From the NCBI GenBank assembly GCA_020832805.1, contig JAFIED010000122.1:1-32932 (forward strand): a DNA stretch of 32,932 nt. Direction: 5' to 3'. A model generated the notes under the pieces. It was not told the origin of the DNA. It made no database searches and saw only the letters and a list, made by a program, of their open reading frames with translations. The position numbers and the translations under genes are program-made. Each line of letters opens with the position of its first letter. The stretch's first letter is position 1. The DNA is from Pararhodobacter sp. (lineage in GTDB: Bacteria; Pseudomonadota; Alphaproteobacteria; Rhodobacterales; Rhodobacteraceae). Shown here one piece after another: positions 8,150 through 15,958 of this stretch.

Positions 8150-9142
8150 TTACAGCATGTCGTTTTCCGTCATGAAGTTGATGATTCGCTGTGCCGCGGC
8201 CTCGCCACGGCTTGTCGCGATGGCTTGCAGCCCGGTTGCAAAGGCCGCTCCCATGTTCTCGGCCAGATTCTCGGGCAAGGGGAAGGCTTGCAGGCCGGCC
8301 TCTTCCATGCTGGCAATCTCGGCCTGGGTGAGTTCAAGGAATACCTGATAGGAATCAAGTTCCACTTCGGCCGCTACCGTCATGATCAGTTCCTGATGCT
8401 CGGCGCTGAGCGAGTTGAAGCTGTCCAGGTTCATGAACATCATGTAATGGCCCGCGCCGAACCCGGGTGTGGTGAAATAGTTGGTGACCTCGGTCAGGCG
8501 GGACGACTCTGTGCCGATGACCGGCCAGCCGGCACCCTGCACCACGCCGCGGTCGATCGACGAATAAATCTCGCCCGGCTGCAGCACCGTCAGTGCGCCG
8601 CCAAGGGATTCGATCACCGGCCCGTACGGCTGAGAGCCACGCACCCGCATGCCGCTGAACGGCGCGTCACCATCATGCGGACGGTCGCGCATCAGAAACT
8701 GATACGACCCCACGCCAGAGGTGGTGATGCCGATCAGTTTGAGCCCCAACTGATTGTATTCGGCATCGACGGCGTCGAACAGACCGGATTCGCGAATGCG
8801 CGCCGGGTCTGCCTGCGTGTTGGCTTCCAGCGTCAGGGCCAGCAGTGTCTCGCCCGTATGATAGGCGGGATGCGAGAACAGCATCTGGTAAAGCCCGGTC
8901 TGCACCGGCTCGAACTGCGAGAACGGGTGCACCACCTCCGGCCCGTCCATGGAAATGGTCAGCGCCCCGTCAGAGCGCTCTGCAACCCGGTCCATGAAGA
9001 CCGAGACAAAATGCTCGTTCATCGGGAAGTTGGGGTCCCAGCTGCTGAGCAGGCGCAATTGGCTGGCCTCGGCGCTGGAAACGCCAAAGGTCAGAATGGC
9101 TGTCGCGCCGAGGATGGCGCCGAGTGATTTGATGTTTTTCAT
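8150..9142 (-). CDS. dctP: TRAP transporter periplasmic solute-binding protein (DctP)
   Basis: A 330-residue exported protein. The N-terminus is a signal peptide (positively charged start, hydrophobic GAILGATAILTFGVSSA, cleavage probably after SAEA). The mature part has the DctP fold, including the segment SGMRVRGSQPYGPVIESLGG, where family members use an arginine to hold the substrate carboxylate. Start ATG 9142 is chosen because GGGAGG lies 5 nt upstream and it places the signal peptide at the N-terminus; the longer open frame up to 9271 has neither. It precedes dctQ and dctM, with a hairpin between. Likely ligand: an organic acid feeding the neighbouring catabolic enzymes; identity unknown. 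Confidence 0.93.
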   Translation of the reverse strand: MKNIKSLGAILGATAILTFGVSSAEASQLRLLSSWDPNFPMNEHFVSVFMDRVAERSDGALTISMDGPEVVHPFSQFEPVQTGLYQMLFSHPAYHTGETLLALTLEANTQADPARIRESGLFDAVDAEYNQLGLKLIGITTSGVGSYQFLMRDRPHDGDAPFSGMRVRGSQPYGPVIESLGGALTVLQPGEIYSSIDRGVVQGAGWPVIGTESSRLTEVTNYFTTPGFGAGHYMMFMNLDSFNSLSAEHQELIMTVAAEVELDSYQVFLELTQAEIASMEEAGLQAFPLPENLAENMGAAFATGLQAIATSRGEAAAQRIINFMTENDML

Positions 9143-9293
9143 TTCTACCTCCCTTTTTGGTCCGAAGATGACAGTGAATTGGGTTGGCGGGCCTTTCCTG
9201 ACGCATCTTTCATTGAAGCAGCCTGCTGCAGCAAAAGAGTATGTCAATTGAACTTGCCAAGAACTAATCAAAGGCCGGCCAATTATATTTGTC

Positions 9294-9375
9294 TGAGAAC
9301 GGATTCATCCTGAGGCAATCACCGATCCCTGGTTTGACGCAAACAGGGGGCTTCCCGATACTGAATCCGTTCTCA
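9294..9375. repeat. 82-bp element bounded by 14-bp perfect inverted repeats
   Basis: TGAGAACGGATTCA (9294-9307) and TGAATCCGTTCTCA (9362-9375) are perfect inverted copies 54 bp apart. The interior carries a second imperfect hairpin (CCCTGGTTTG / CAAACAGGG, one bulge). The element lies between the alcohol dehydrogenase stop and dctP, about 150 bp upstream of dctP. It could be a paired operator that loops DNA, a folded RNA element, or a small MITE-like repeat. No target-site duplication was found directly at its borders. Confidence 0.5.
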
Positions 9376-9378
9376 TTT

Positions 9379-9414
9379 GCGCCATCCGGCAATGAATTTC
9401 CTGCCGGATGGCGC
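9379..9414 (-). terminator. 13-bp perfect hairpin behind the alcohol dehydrogenase gene
   Basis: GCGCCATCCGGCA (9379-9391) and TGCCGGATGGCGC (9402-9414) form a perfect 13-bp stem with a 10-nt loop, 20 nt past the dehydrogenase stop at 9434. The strong stem fits transcription termination or 3'-end protection. The sequence after it on the minus strand is AAATGAG rather than a T-run. Confidence 0.5.
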
Positions 9415-9433
9415 TGCCTGATTCAGCGGTGAA

Positions 9434-10624
9434 TTACCGGGCCGTTTCAAGAATCTCCATGATATCGTCCGGCCCGTTGATCTTGCGCGGGTTGGTGCGC
9501 CCCCAGATATCGTGCATGGTGTATTCGGCGACCGAGCGCAGCTTGTCCTCGCCCACCCCCACGGCCGAAAGCGACCGCGGCATGCCCAGCGAACTGATGA
9601 AGGCATCGGCCAGATCGCCGGCCGACCCGTCAGCCTGTCCGAACGCCTTGGCGATGCGCTTCTGGCGGTGGGCGTTCACGCTGGCATTCCAGCGCAGCAC
9701 GAAGGGGGACATCACGCAAGAGGTGTAGCCATGCGGCACATCGCACAGGCCGCCCAGCACATGGCCGATGGCATGGCTTGCGCCCATCGGCACCCCGCCG
9801 ATGATGGGCAGCATCGACTGCCAGACACCGATCTGACACTTCATGCGGGCTTCCATGTCATTCGGGTCGGCCTTGACCCGCGGCAGCCCTTCGATCAGCA
9901 GGTTCAGCGCGCTTTCCGCGAGGCCGTCGCAATAGTCGTTCGACTGGAAGGATTGCAGCGTCTCGATAGCATGATCAAGCGCGCGCACCCCGGTAGAGAA
10001 CCACAGCCATTCCGGCGTGTGGCGGGTCAGCGCCGGGTCCAGGATCACGGATACAGGTGCCATCAGCCGGTCCGAATAGGCCTGCTTGTGCTTCGTTACC
10101 GGGTCGGTGGCACCGGACAGCGGGTTGAACTCGCCCCCCGAAAGTGTTGTCGGGCAGATGATCGTGCGCACGGTCTGCGGCTTGAAATCGGGGCCCGTCA
10201 ACGGGTTCACCATCTCACCCGCGTCATTGACGGTGATGTGATAGGCATCCATCGCCTCGACGGTACGGATGTCATTCGACAGACAGATCGGCACGATGGC
10301 GGTGCAGTCAGTGACCGACCCGCCACCGACAGAAACCAGCAGGTCGGCGCCGCAGTCCCGGGCCATGTCTGCCGCCGCAATCACGTCGCCGCGCGGCACA
10401 TGCGGCGCGACCCCGGTAAAGGTACCGGCGTGCCTGTCGCCCAGCGCGCTTTCGATCCGGTCAATCTCGTCGGTGTTTTCTTTCAGCGATTTGCTGGCAA
10501 TCAGCATCACGCGCGATGCCCCAAGCGTTGCGGCTTCGGCCGCCAGCGCCTCTGCCGCCGGCTGACCGAAGGTAACGCGCTCGGTCGCGGTCAGAACGAC
10601 GGTTCCGGGTGTCGGTGTGGTCAT
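9434..10624 (-). CDS. Iron-type alcohol dehydrogenase / maleylacetate-reductase-like oxidoreductase
   Basis: A 396-residue group III dehydrogenase-fold enzyme. The NAD(P)-binding motif is GGGSVTD, and the metal-site region shows ASHAIGHVLGGLCDVPHG, carrying the usual two histidines. At the first metal-ligand stretch the protein reads GVRALDHAIETL, where classical enzymes such as FucO have an aspartate followed by ALTHA. Arg appears to stand at the aspartate position, which resembles the maleylacetate-reductase-like branch. Start ATG 10624 has GGAGG 7 nt upstream. It lies alone between hairpins, upstream of the TRAP genes on the same strand. Context suggests oxidation of an alcohol released by the esterase or reduction of a ring-cleavage product; both remain open. 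Confidence 0.87.
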   Translation of the reverse strand: MTTPTPGTVVLTATERVTFGQPAAEALAAEAATLGASRVMLIASKSLKENTDEIDRIESALGDRHAGTFTGVAPHVPRGDVIAAADMARDCGADLLVSVGGGSVTDCTAIVPICLSNDIRTVEAMDAYHITVNDAGEMVNPLTGPDFKPQTVRTIICPTTLSGGEFNPLSGATDPVTKHKQAYSDRLMAPVSVILDPALTRHTPEWLWFSTGVRALDHAIETLQSFQSNDYCDGLAESALNLLIEGLPRVKADPNDMEARMKCQIGVWQSMLPIIGGVPMGASHAIGHVLGGLCDVPHGYTSCVMSPFVLRWNASVNAHRQKRIAKAFGQADGSAGDLADAFISSLGMPRSLSAVGVGEDKLRSVAEYTMHDIWGRTNPRKINGPDDIMEILETAR

Positions 10625-11418
10625 CTTATATCCTCCCTGAGATTGACAATGATACGGGCCGATCGGGTGCACTCCATGTGCTTGCAGGCGGGCACCCTGT
10701 TTTGGCCAGTTTATCCTGCCGGTGTTTCCTTTGCCTGCGCGTCATGAAACGATTGGTTGAACGCGGCAATTTGCGGCAAGGCGTTTTGGTGATTATCGCG
10801 GCAGGGCCTCCAATCCCTGCTTCGACCCCCTATTGATCTGCACCGTGCGCCATATCGCCGAGCCTCCCGCCCCAACAGCGCAGAATGACCTCCTGTTCAA
10901 GGCGTGGCAGGCACCCTCGAAAGAGTTAAAGCAAACGCCTCAAGTGAACAGATTACATGTTGCTCCAGCTCTGTCAAGCGGCCGCTCGCGCTTGGTGGCC
11001 ACGGCCTCGCGGGCGCCTCGGGGCGATGCCGCGGCGACTGCAAAGCCATCTGGTGACTTTGGGTGACGACATGGAAATGCGGGATGGATTAGACCATTCG
11101 CAGCAGGATGAATGGCAACGCCGGGGCTGAAATCTAGCCATTGATTGGCGCTGGTTCAGGGTGTTTCCGGCCAGCTGACCATCTGGACCCGCCAGGCTGA
11201 TGTCAGTTAGTTCGGGTCAATTCATGCCTTGGCAGGTGCCGGTGGTGTGCCATGCAATACGCCAACAGCTGGATAGCGCGCGGTTTCCGCTGATCCGCCA
11301 TGCCCCCGCACCAAGGCGAACCACGCCTTGGCGTTCGCCAGACAGGCGTTCAACGTGACGGTTTCCTTTGGCCGTATCACGACAGGAGAGGTGGCCAGCG
11401 GTCAGCGAGGCGCCCGCA
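10625..11418. other. Non-coding or decayed 0.8-kb gap
   Basis: No convincing gene is present. Short open frames on both strands lack ribosome-binding sites and recognisable protein features. The part next to 10624 must hold the dehydrogenase promoter, though I see no strong -35/-10 pair. A short dyad, GCAGGG (10801-10806) / CCCTGC (10815-10820), is present. The segment 11100-11400 may be a gene remnant but I cannot name it. Confidence 0.5.
11311..11331 (-). terminator. Possible stem-loop downstream of the VOC-racemase-ligase operon
   Basis: CCAAGGCG and CGCCTTGG form a perfect 8-bp stem with a 5-nt loop, 88 nt past the ligase stop at 11419. No T-run follows, so the call rests on the stem alone. 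Confidence 0.3.
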
Positions 11419-12909
11419 TCACCCCTGCAACTCGAATTTCCGGATCTTGCCGGAAGCATTCCGCGGCAGCGTATCCAGAAAAACCACTCTGGAGGGTTTC
11501 TTGTACGAGGCGATGTGCCCTTTACAATAGGCGATCACCTCGGCCTCTGACAGGGTGCTACCCGGCGCCCGCACAACAAAGGCCACGGGCGTTTCTCCCC
11601 AGCGCGGGTCGGGCTGGCCGACCACGGCGCTTTCTGCGATTCCGGGATGGGCGTTGAGAACCTGCTCGATCTCGGCAGGATAGATGTTTTCGCCGCCAGA
11701 GATAATCATCTCTTTCTTGCGACCTTTGACATAGATGAACCCTTCGGCGTCGATCGTTGCCAGATCGCCGGTGTGTAACCACCCGTCGCGGATGGTTTCG
11801 GCCGTCGCCGCCGGGTTGCCGTAGTAGCCCAGCATCACCGTATCATCACCCTGCACGATCTCGCCCACCTCGCCGGGTTCGACATCGGTGCCGTCTGCGC
11901 GCACGACCCGCACACGGTTCATCATCATCGGCTTGCCAACAGAACCAAGGTGGGTTTCGGCATCTTCGGCACGCAGCACGGTCGAGGTTGATGAACATTC
12001 CGACAGGCCATAGCCCTGCATCAGCGTGACGCCGAACATCTCGCGAAACTGGCGCATCGAGCGTTCGGTCTCGGCCGCGCCGCCTGAAAGGCACAGGCGC
12101 AAGGCGGGAAATACTGCCGCCTTGCCGCTGCATTCGGCGATGATTGCCTGCCACATCGCGGGGGCCGCGAACATGCAGGTAACGCCATCCTGCTGCAGAT
12201 GTGCGCTTGCGGCAACAGGGTCGAAGTGCTTTTGCAGGATCACGCTGCCGCCGACCAGCAGTAGTGGCAATGTGCAGATCAACGAGCCGCCGGCATGAAA
12301 GATCGGGGCGCAGGTCAGGGTGATGTCGTCGCGCGAAAGGGGAAAGTCGGCGATCTGGTTCAGCGCCGTTGTCAGCAGGTTGCGTTCTGACAGCAGTGCC
12401 CCCTTCGGCCGGCCGGTGGTACCCGAGGTGTGAATCATCACGAGCGGCGCATCGGGTTCATGGCGGCTTGGCATCGGCGCAATGCGCTGGTGCGGCGTGG
12501 CAAGCGCTGCCATATCGTCAGCGCCGCTTTGCAGCCAGTGCCGGACAGCGGGCGCCATGGGCTTCAACTGTGCCACGATCTGCGCAAAATCGGCTGAATG
12601 GACCATCACCGAAGTGTCGGAATTCTGCAACTGAAAGGCGATCTCGTCGGTGGTCAGGCGAAAGTTCACCGGCACCAACACCGCGCCAATCTGTGAACAG
12701 GCAAACAGCAGATCGAAAAAGGCAATGTCATTGAAGCTCAGATGCGCGATCTTTGTGCCCCGCCCGGCACCTTGTGCGGTCAGCAGCGCGGCAGTTGCCC
12801 GGGCGCGGCGGCGCAGATCGGCATAGGTGACGATGATGTCGCCAAAGCGGATGGCAACCTTGCCGGGGTGGCGGTCGGCTTGTTTCGACAGGATGGCGAC
12901 AAGTGTCAT
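11419..12909 (-). CDS. AMP-forming acyl-CoA synthetase
   Basis: A second ANL-family ligase of 496 residues, distinct from the one at 1059-2705. Motifs in order: HTSGTTGRPKGALLSERN (phosphate loop), MQGYGLSECSS, GWLHTGDLATID, GRKKEMIISGGENIYPAEIE (hinge) and PRNASGKIRKFEL with the catalytic lysine. The IISGGENIYPAEIE hinge is the common pattern of medium/long-chain or aromatic acid-CoA ligases. Its ATG overlaps the stop of the upstream racemase-like gene as ATGA, so the two are translated as a pair. It is the last gene of a three-gene operon. It probably makes the acyl-CoA on which the racemase-like partner acts. Acid specificity is unknown. Confidence 0.92.
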   Translation of the reverse strand: MTLVAILSKQADRHPGKVAIRFGDIIVTYADLRRRARATAALLTAQGAGRGTKIAHLSFNDIAFFDLLFACSQIGAVLVPVNFRLTTDEIAFQLQNSDTSVMVHSADFAQIVAQLKPMAPAVRHWLQSGADDMAALATPHQRIAPMPSRHEPDAPLVMIHTSGTTGRPKGALLSERNLLTTALNQIADFPLSRDDITLTCAPIFHAGGSLICTLPLLLVGGSVILQKHFDPVAASAHLQQDGVTCMFAAPAMWQAIIAECSGKAAVFPALRLCLSGGAAETERSMRQFREMFGVTLMQGYGLSECSSTSTVLRAEDAETHLGSVGKPMMMNRVRVVRADGTDVEPGEVGEIVQGDDTVMLGYYGNPAATAETIRDGWLHTGDLATIDAEGFIYVKGRKKEMIISGGENIYPAEIEQVLNAHPGIAESAVVGQPDPRWGETPVAFVVRAPGSTLSEAEVIAYCKGHIASYKKPSRVVFLDTLPRNASGKIRKFELQG

Positions 12910-14078
12910 CGATCACCTTCAGGCTGTTTGGACAAGGACAGCCGCGCGCGAAGCGCCGCGCTGTCCTGCCCCGGATCGGGTGCAGCGCGATATATGCGCG
13001 CGGGGGTTTCCGACAGGGCGATGGGGTTGCCCAGATGGCGTTCGGGCCCGCGGCGGGGGTGGCGCGTCTCGGCCAGCAGGCCACGCAGGCGGGGGTGGTC
13101 GCCACCCAGAAGGTCTGCCAGACTCTGCACTGCGCAGACACAGACATTCCTGGGGCCCAGCATCGCGTCCCAGTCTTCTGCCCTGCGGGTCGCCAGTACC
13201 GCCGCCACGCGCGTTCGTACGTCCGCAGCCGCCGCTTCATCGGTCAGGTCGGCCTCGGCGCAGTCCGGCAGGCCGATTTCGGCACAAAAGCGCGCCCATA
13301 ACCACGGTTCGAAACAGCCGACGGCCAGATAGCCGCCGCCCTTGCAGGGATATAGCGCATAATGCGGGTAGCTGCCGGAATAAAGCAGCCGTCCGCGCTG
13401 GAACCCTGCTCCACCGTTCAGCACATGCCAGGCAAGCGGATTGGCAAGACCCAGTGCGCTGTCCAGAAAGGCGATATCGATGAACTGGCCGCGGCCGGTT
13501 CTTTCGCGTGCCAGCAGGGCCAGCAGAATGCCGCTGAGCGCGTGCATCGCGGCCCCGCCGAAATCGGACAAAAAGAACAAGGGAATGACCGGGGCGGTAT
13601 CCGGATCATTGCCGATCAGGTCAAGCAGGCCAGCGCGGGCGATGAAATTGATGTCATGCCCGCCCTGATCGGCCAACGGGCCGGTTTGCCCATAGCCAGA
13701 CATGGCGCAGCCGATCAGCCGCGGGTTCAGCGCCGAAAGTCGGTCAAAGCCGATACCCAGCCGCTCTGCAGTGCCGGGCCGGAAATCGTCGATCACGACA
13801 TCGGCCCCCGCCACCATTTTCAGGAAAGCCGCGTGATCTTCCTGCGCCTTCAGATTCAGTGACAGGCTGTGCTTGTTGCGATTCAGTGACCGGCCGATCA
13901 GCGCCATCTGGGCGGGGAAACTCCAGAAATCGCCATCAGGTTCGGGCATTTCCTGCGCGGGCGCGGCGGTGATCGAAATGACCTCTGCGCCGAAGTCGGC
14001 CAGATACATTGATGCCATCGCTGACGGCCCCAACCGCCCCAGGTCAAGCACCCTGATGCCGTCAAGCGCGGCCGTCAT
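12906..14078 (-). CDS. CoA-transferase family III protein, alpha-methylacyl-CoA racemase-like
   Basis: A 390-residue CaiB/BaiF-family protein. Family III members either transfer CoA or, in the alpha-methylacyl-CoA racemase (AMACR/MCR) branch, invert 2-methylacyl-CoA stereocentres. Here the segment GGHDINFIARAG (His141) and the segment FLSDFGG (Asp172) match the racemase catalytic histidine and aspartate (His126 and Asp156 in Mycobacterium tuberculosis MCR), with nearly the same spacing. The N-terminal GIRVLDLGRLGPSA is the usual CoA-binding start. It overlaps both neighbours by ATGA (VOC gene before, ligase after), so the three are one translational unit. If the racemase call is right, the pathway handles branched, isoprenoid- or sterol-side-chain-like acids. 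A true CoA-transferase remains possible. Confidence 0.85.
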   Translation of the reverse strand: MTAALDGIRVLDLGRLGPSAMASMYLADFGAEVISITAAPAQEMPEPDGDFWSFPAQMALIGRSLNRNKHSLSLNLKAQEDHAAFLKMVAGADVVIDDFRPGTAERLGIGFDRLSALNPRLIGCAMSGYGQTGPLADQGGHDINFIARAGLLDLIGNDPDTAPVIPLFFLSDFGGAAMHALSGILLALLARERTGRGQFIDIAFLDSALGLANPLAWHVLNGGAGFQRGRLLYSGSYPHYALYPCKGGGYLAVGCFEPWLWARFCAEIGLPDCAEADLTDEAAAADVRTRVAAVLATRRAEDWDAMLGPRNVCVCAVQSLADLLGGDHPRLRGLLAETRHPRRGPERHLGNPIALSETPARIYRAAPDPGQDSAALRARLSLSKQPEGDR

Positions 14079-14500
14079 CGGGGCTGGCTCATTACTGCCA
14101 CTGTGGCCGGGTGCTGTTCGGGATAGGCTGCCAGCACAATCTGCATGCCATGCGCTCCGGACGGGTGAAACGCAACCTCGCGCATCGCGCCGAAGGTCAC
14201 GTCATTGACAGGGTCCAGCCCGTGCTGGCGCATATGGGCCAGGGCCTCGTCCATGTCGGCCACCTTGAACACCACGCAAAACACCCCCTCACCACGGGAT
14301 TGGGTGAAGCGGTCCACCGCGGTTCCCTTGTGACCGCTGACCAGTTCAAGCCCTTCACGGCTGTAGCGTGCCTCCATACCAAGCGAGGCATCGCTGATCT
14401 GAGGGTCAAACTGCAGCCCCAGCAAGGCCTCGAAAAAAGTTGTGGCGCTGTCCAGTTCGCGGACGCCCAGCACCACCCTGTCCAGACGTTCAATGCGCAT
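14075..14500 (-). CDS. VOC-superfamily (glyoxalase/epimerase-fold) protein
   Basis: A 141-residue single vicinal-oxygen-chelate domain pair. The first beta-alpha-beta module begins RIERLDRVVLGVRELDSATT and the second spans FCVVFKVADMDEALAHM, ending at AHGMQIVLAAY. The overall shape resembles methylmalonyl-CoA epimerase or glyoxalase relatives. However, the usual metal-ligand positions seem changed: no His in the first strand (DRVVLGV), none in FCVVFKV, and Gln rather than Glu near the end. It may therefore be non-catalytic or act without the usual metal. Start ATG 14500 is preferred over 14527 because AGGACA lies 6 nt upstream. First gene of the operon with the racemase-like protein and ligase, overlapping the next gene by ATGA. 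Confidence 0.75.
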   Translation of the reverse strand: MRIERLDRVVLGVRELDSATTFFEALLGLQFDPQISDASLGMEARYSREGLELVSGHKGTAVDRFTQSRGEGVFCVVFKVADMDEALAHMRQHGLDPVNDVTFGAMREVAFHPSGAHGMQIVLAAYPEQHPATVAVMSQPR

Positions 14501-14563
14501 GCCTTGTCCTTTCAGTCCCTGGCGCACCTGGCCCCGCGTTCAGGTTGATCTGGGCAGATTGCA

Positions 14564-14599
14564 GCATGAGCCAAACGCTTCAACTGTTTGACTTCATGC
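14564..14599. promoter_or_regulatory. Interrupted palindrome overlapping the operon promoter
   Basis: GCATGA (14564-14569) pairs with TCATGC (14594-14599), and inside it CAAAC (14572-14576) pairs with GTTTG (14586-14590). The dyad overlaps the predicted -10 (14596-14601) and covers the start-site region, as expected for a repressor operator. Confidence 0.4.
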
Positions 14600-14625
14600 T
14601 AGACTGAAGAGTATTGTCGCGTCAA
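14596..14625 (-). promoter_or_regulatory. Predicted sigma-70-type promoter of the VOC-racemase-ligase operon
   Basis: On the minus strand TTGACG (14625-14620) and TAGCAT (14601-14596) are separated by 18 bp. Five of six and four of six bases match the consensus. The start codon lies about 95 bp downstream. Confidence 0.45.
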
Positions 14626-14652
14626 TCCGCATGCGGCCAACTGTTCAACCGG

Positions 14653-14684
14653 CAGGGGCAGGGGCAGGGGCAGGGGCAGGGGCA
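14653..14684 (+). repeat. (CAGGGG)n microsatellite with G-quadruplex potential
   Basis: Five perfect CAGGGG hexamers in a row followed by CA give five runs of four G separated by two bases on the plus strand. This is a textbook G-quadruplex-forming pattern. It lies about 30 bp upstream of the predicted -35 of the VOC-racemase-ligase operon and in the gap behind the M15 peptidase gene. Copy number is likely to vary by slippage. Confidence 0.85.
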
Positions 14685-14805
14685 GCATGCAGCTTTCCGG
14701 CGATTGACCGCCTGACTGAAAATGCGGTGATGGCCATTGGTATATAGCCGCCACCCGCCGCGCCCATGCCCGGGCGGCAAGCCGGGCCATTGGGCTGCCC
14801 CCCAA

Positions 14806-15486
14806 TCAGCGCAGCCCATTTTTCCAGTCATCGATCCTCGCGTAGGCCGCAATGCCAATCCCGGCCAGCGCCAGCGCGATGAACAGCCAGCGCAGGGTAT
14901 CCAGATAGGGCACCAACGGCAGTACAGCTTCCTGTGCTTCTGCCAGCGTTTCTTGCGCCACCTCGACCACGGCCGCGCCCACGGTTGCAGCGCCCGCTGC
15001 CCCTGCGCCCCTTAGTGTTCGACTTTCCGTCAGCAGTTCACGTGCCGGAGGCTGCTCGGCGGCGAACGGTGTCGCCTGCGCCGGAAATGGCGCGCCCCAT
15101 CTGCGCGCGGGCCCCAGATCGATATGCATGAAGCCCGCGCGCGGGTAGAATCCGAAGCCCAGAAACCCCACCGCCCGCGCTGCCGCCTCGAACGCCGCCG
15201 GGTCATGGTTCGTCATGGCGATATCAAACGCCGTGCCATCCATATGCTTCGAGCGCGGCGCGCCGCCGACTGCGCGGTTGTGTCCTGGCGAGCGATAGGC
15301 CGAGCGGATGATGATCGGCTTGCCCAGCCGGTTGCGCAACGCCTGCAGCCTGTCGAGCGCTTCGGGGTGAAGCTTCAACTGGCCGGTGCCTCGGCAGGCG
15401 ATTTCTGCGGGCGAGAAGTTGGGCCAGCGCCAGACTTGCGGGGGTACCTCTCGGAAATGGCTGAAGGTTCGGATGGGTTCGGTCAT
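14806..15486 (-). CDS. Peptidase M15A-like zinc peptidase with C-terminal membrane helix
   Basis: A 226-residue protein. Residues 1-135 form a Peptidase_M15_3-type D-Ala-D-Ala carboxypeptidase/endolysin domain with RSAYRSPGHNRAVGG, SKHMDGTAFDI (zinc His and Asp) and FMHIDLG (third zinc His). After an Ala-rich linker, a hydrophobic helix (LRWLFIALALAGIGIAAYA) lies near the C-terminus, ending with a short charged tail. It likely cleaves peptidoglycan stem peptides. The membrane anchor is unusual for a free phage endolysin, and no phage genes are adjacent. Start ATG 15486 has GGAG 7 nt upstream. It stands alone, divergent from the CtrA-like regulator gene. Confidence 0.82.
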   Translation of the reverse strand: MTEPIRTFSHFREVPPQVWRWPNFSPAEIACRGTGQLKLHPEALDRLQALRNRLGKPIIIRSAYRSPGHNRAVGGAPRSKHMDGTAFDIAMTNHDPAAFEAAARAVGFLGFGFYPRAGFMHIDLGPARRWGAPFPAQATPFAAEQPPARELLTESRTLRGAGAAGAATVGAAVVEVAQETLAEAQEAVLPLVPYLDTLRWLFIALALAGIGIAAYARIDDWKNGLR

Positions 15487-15958
15487 GAGGTGCTCCTGAT
15501 GATGGGAAATGATGATGACGGGCCCGCAGCCCGCTTTGGGCGGCAATCGGTGGCGGCACGAAAAGTGGCACTGACGGCGATGATGCCCGCACCGTGTTGC
15601 GGCTTGGTTCGGGTGGCGTGCGCTGGGGGCGGCCTTGATTCTGGGTAGGCCGTCGGATCATCGGCAGCCGTGCGCGGTGCTGCCTTCATTTTCATGAATG
15701 GCGGAGCCGGCGCCGACGCGTGCCGGCGCGGATCAATTCCGCATGTCGTCAGAGCGGAGGATCAGACGCATGAATGCCTCATTCCTGCCCGAAACGCGCC
15801 GTCATCAAGCCGCTGCGACCGGTTTCGGCCAGAAACACCGCGCTTGATTTGCTTTCGGAGCCGTCCGGGCACGAGTTCTATCCGATCACGCCTTTGCCGA
15901 TCAGCCGCCGATCAACGATGGTAAATGCATGATGAACCAGCCCTGTTGGAGTGTTGCG
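15487..15958. other. 0.47-kb divergent intergenic region
   Basis: No gene I can firmly support lies between the M15 peptidase and the CtrA-like regulator. One tiny frame at 15770-15847 (25 codons, starting MNASFLPETRR) follows a GGAGG about 9 nt upstream and could be a leader peptide, but this may be chance. Longer overlapping frames on the minus strand have no ribosome-binding site or protein character. Promoters for both flanking genes should be here; I could not pick clear ones. Confidence 0.4.

Noticed and set aside
9294-9375. Calling the 82-bp inverted-repeat element a MITE outright
   Set aside because: No target-site duplication is seen directly at the borders and no second copy occurs in the window.
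11217-11459. Small minus-strand gene of 80 codons
   Set aside because: It overlaps the 3' end of the ligase in another frame and has no ribosome-binding site or known motif.
14599-14858. Short minus-strand frames containing Pro-Cys or Pro-Leu repeats
   Set aside because: They merely translate the CAGGGG microsatellite and lack other coding signs.
14806-15486. A prophage fragment
   Set aside because: Only the M15 peptidase is phage-like; no capsid, portal, integrase or attachment site is near.
15770-15847. A 25-codon leader peptide upstream of the CtrA-like gene
   Set aside because: A GGAGG precedes it, but spacing is long and there is no conservation evidence; kept only as a remark under the intergenic entry.
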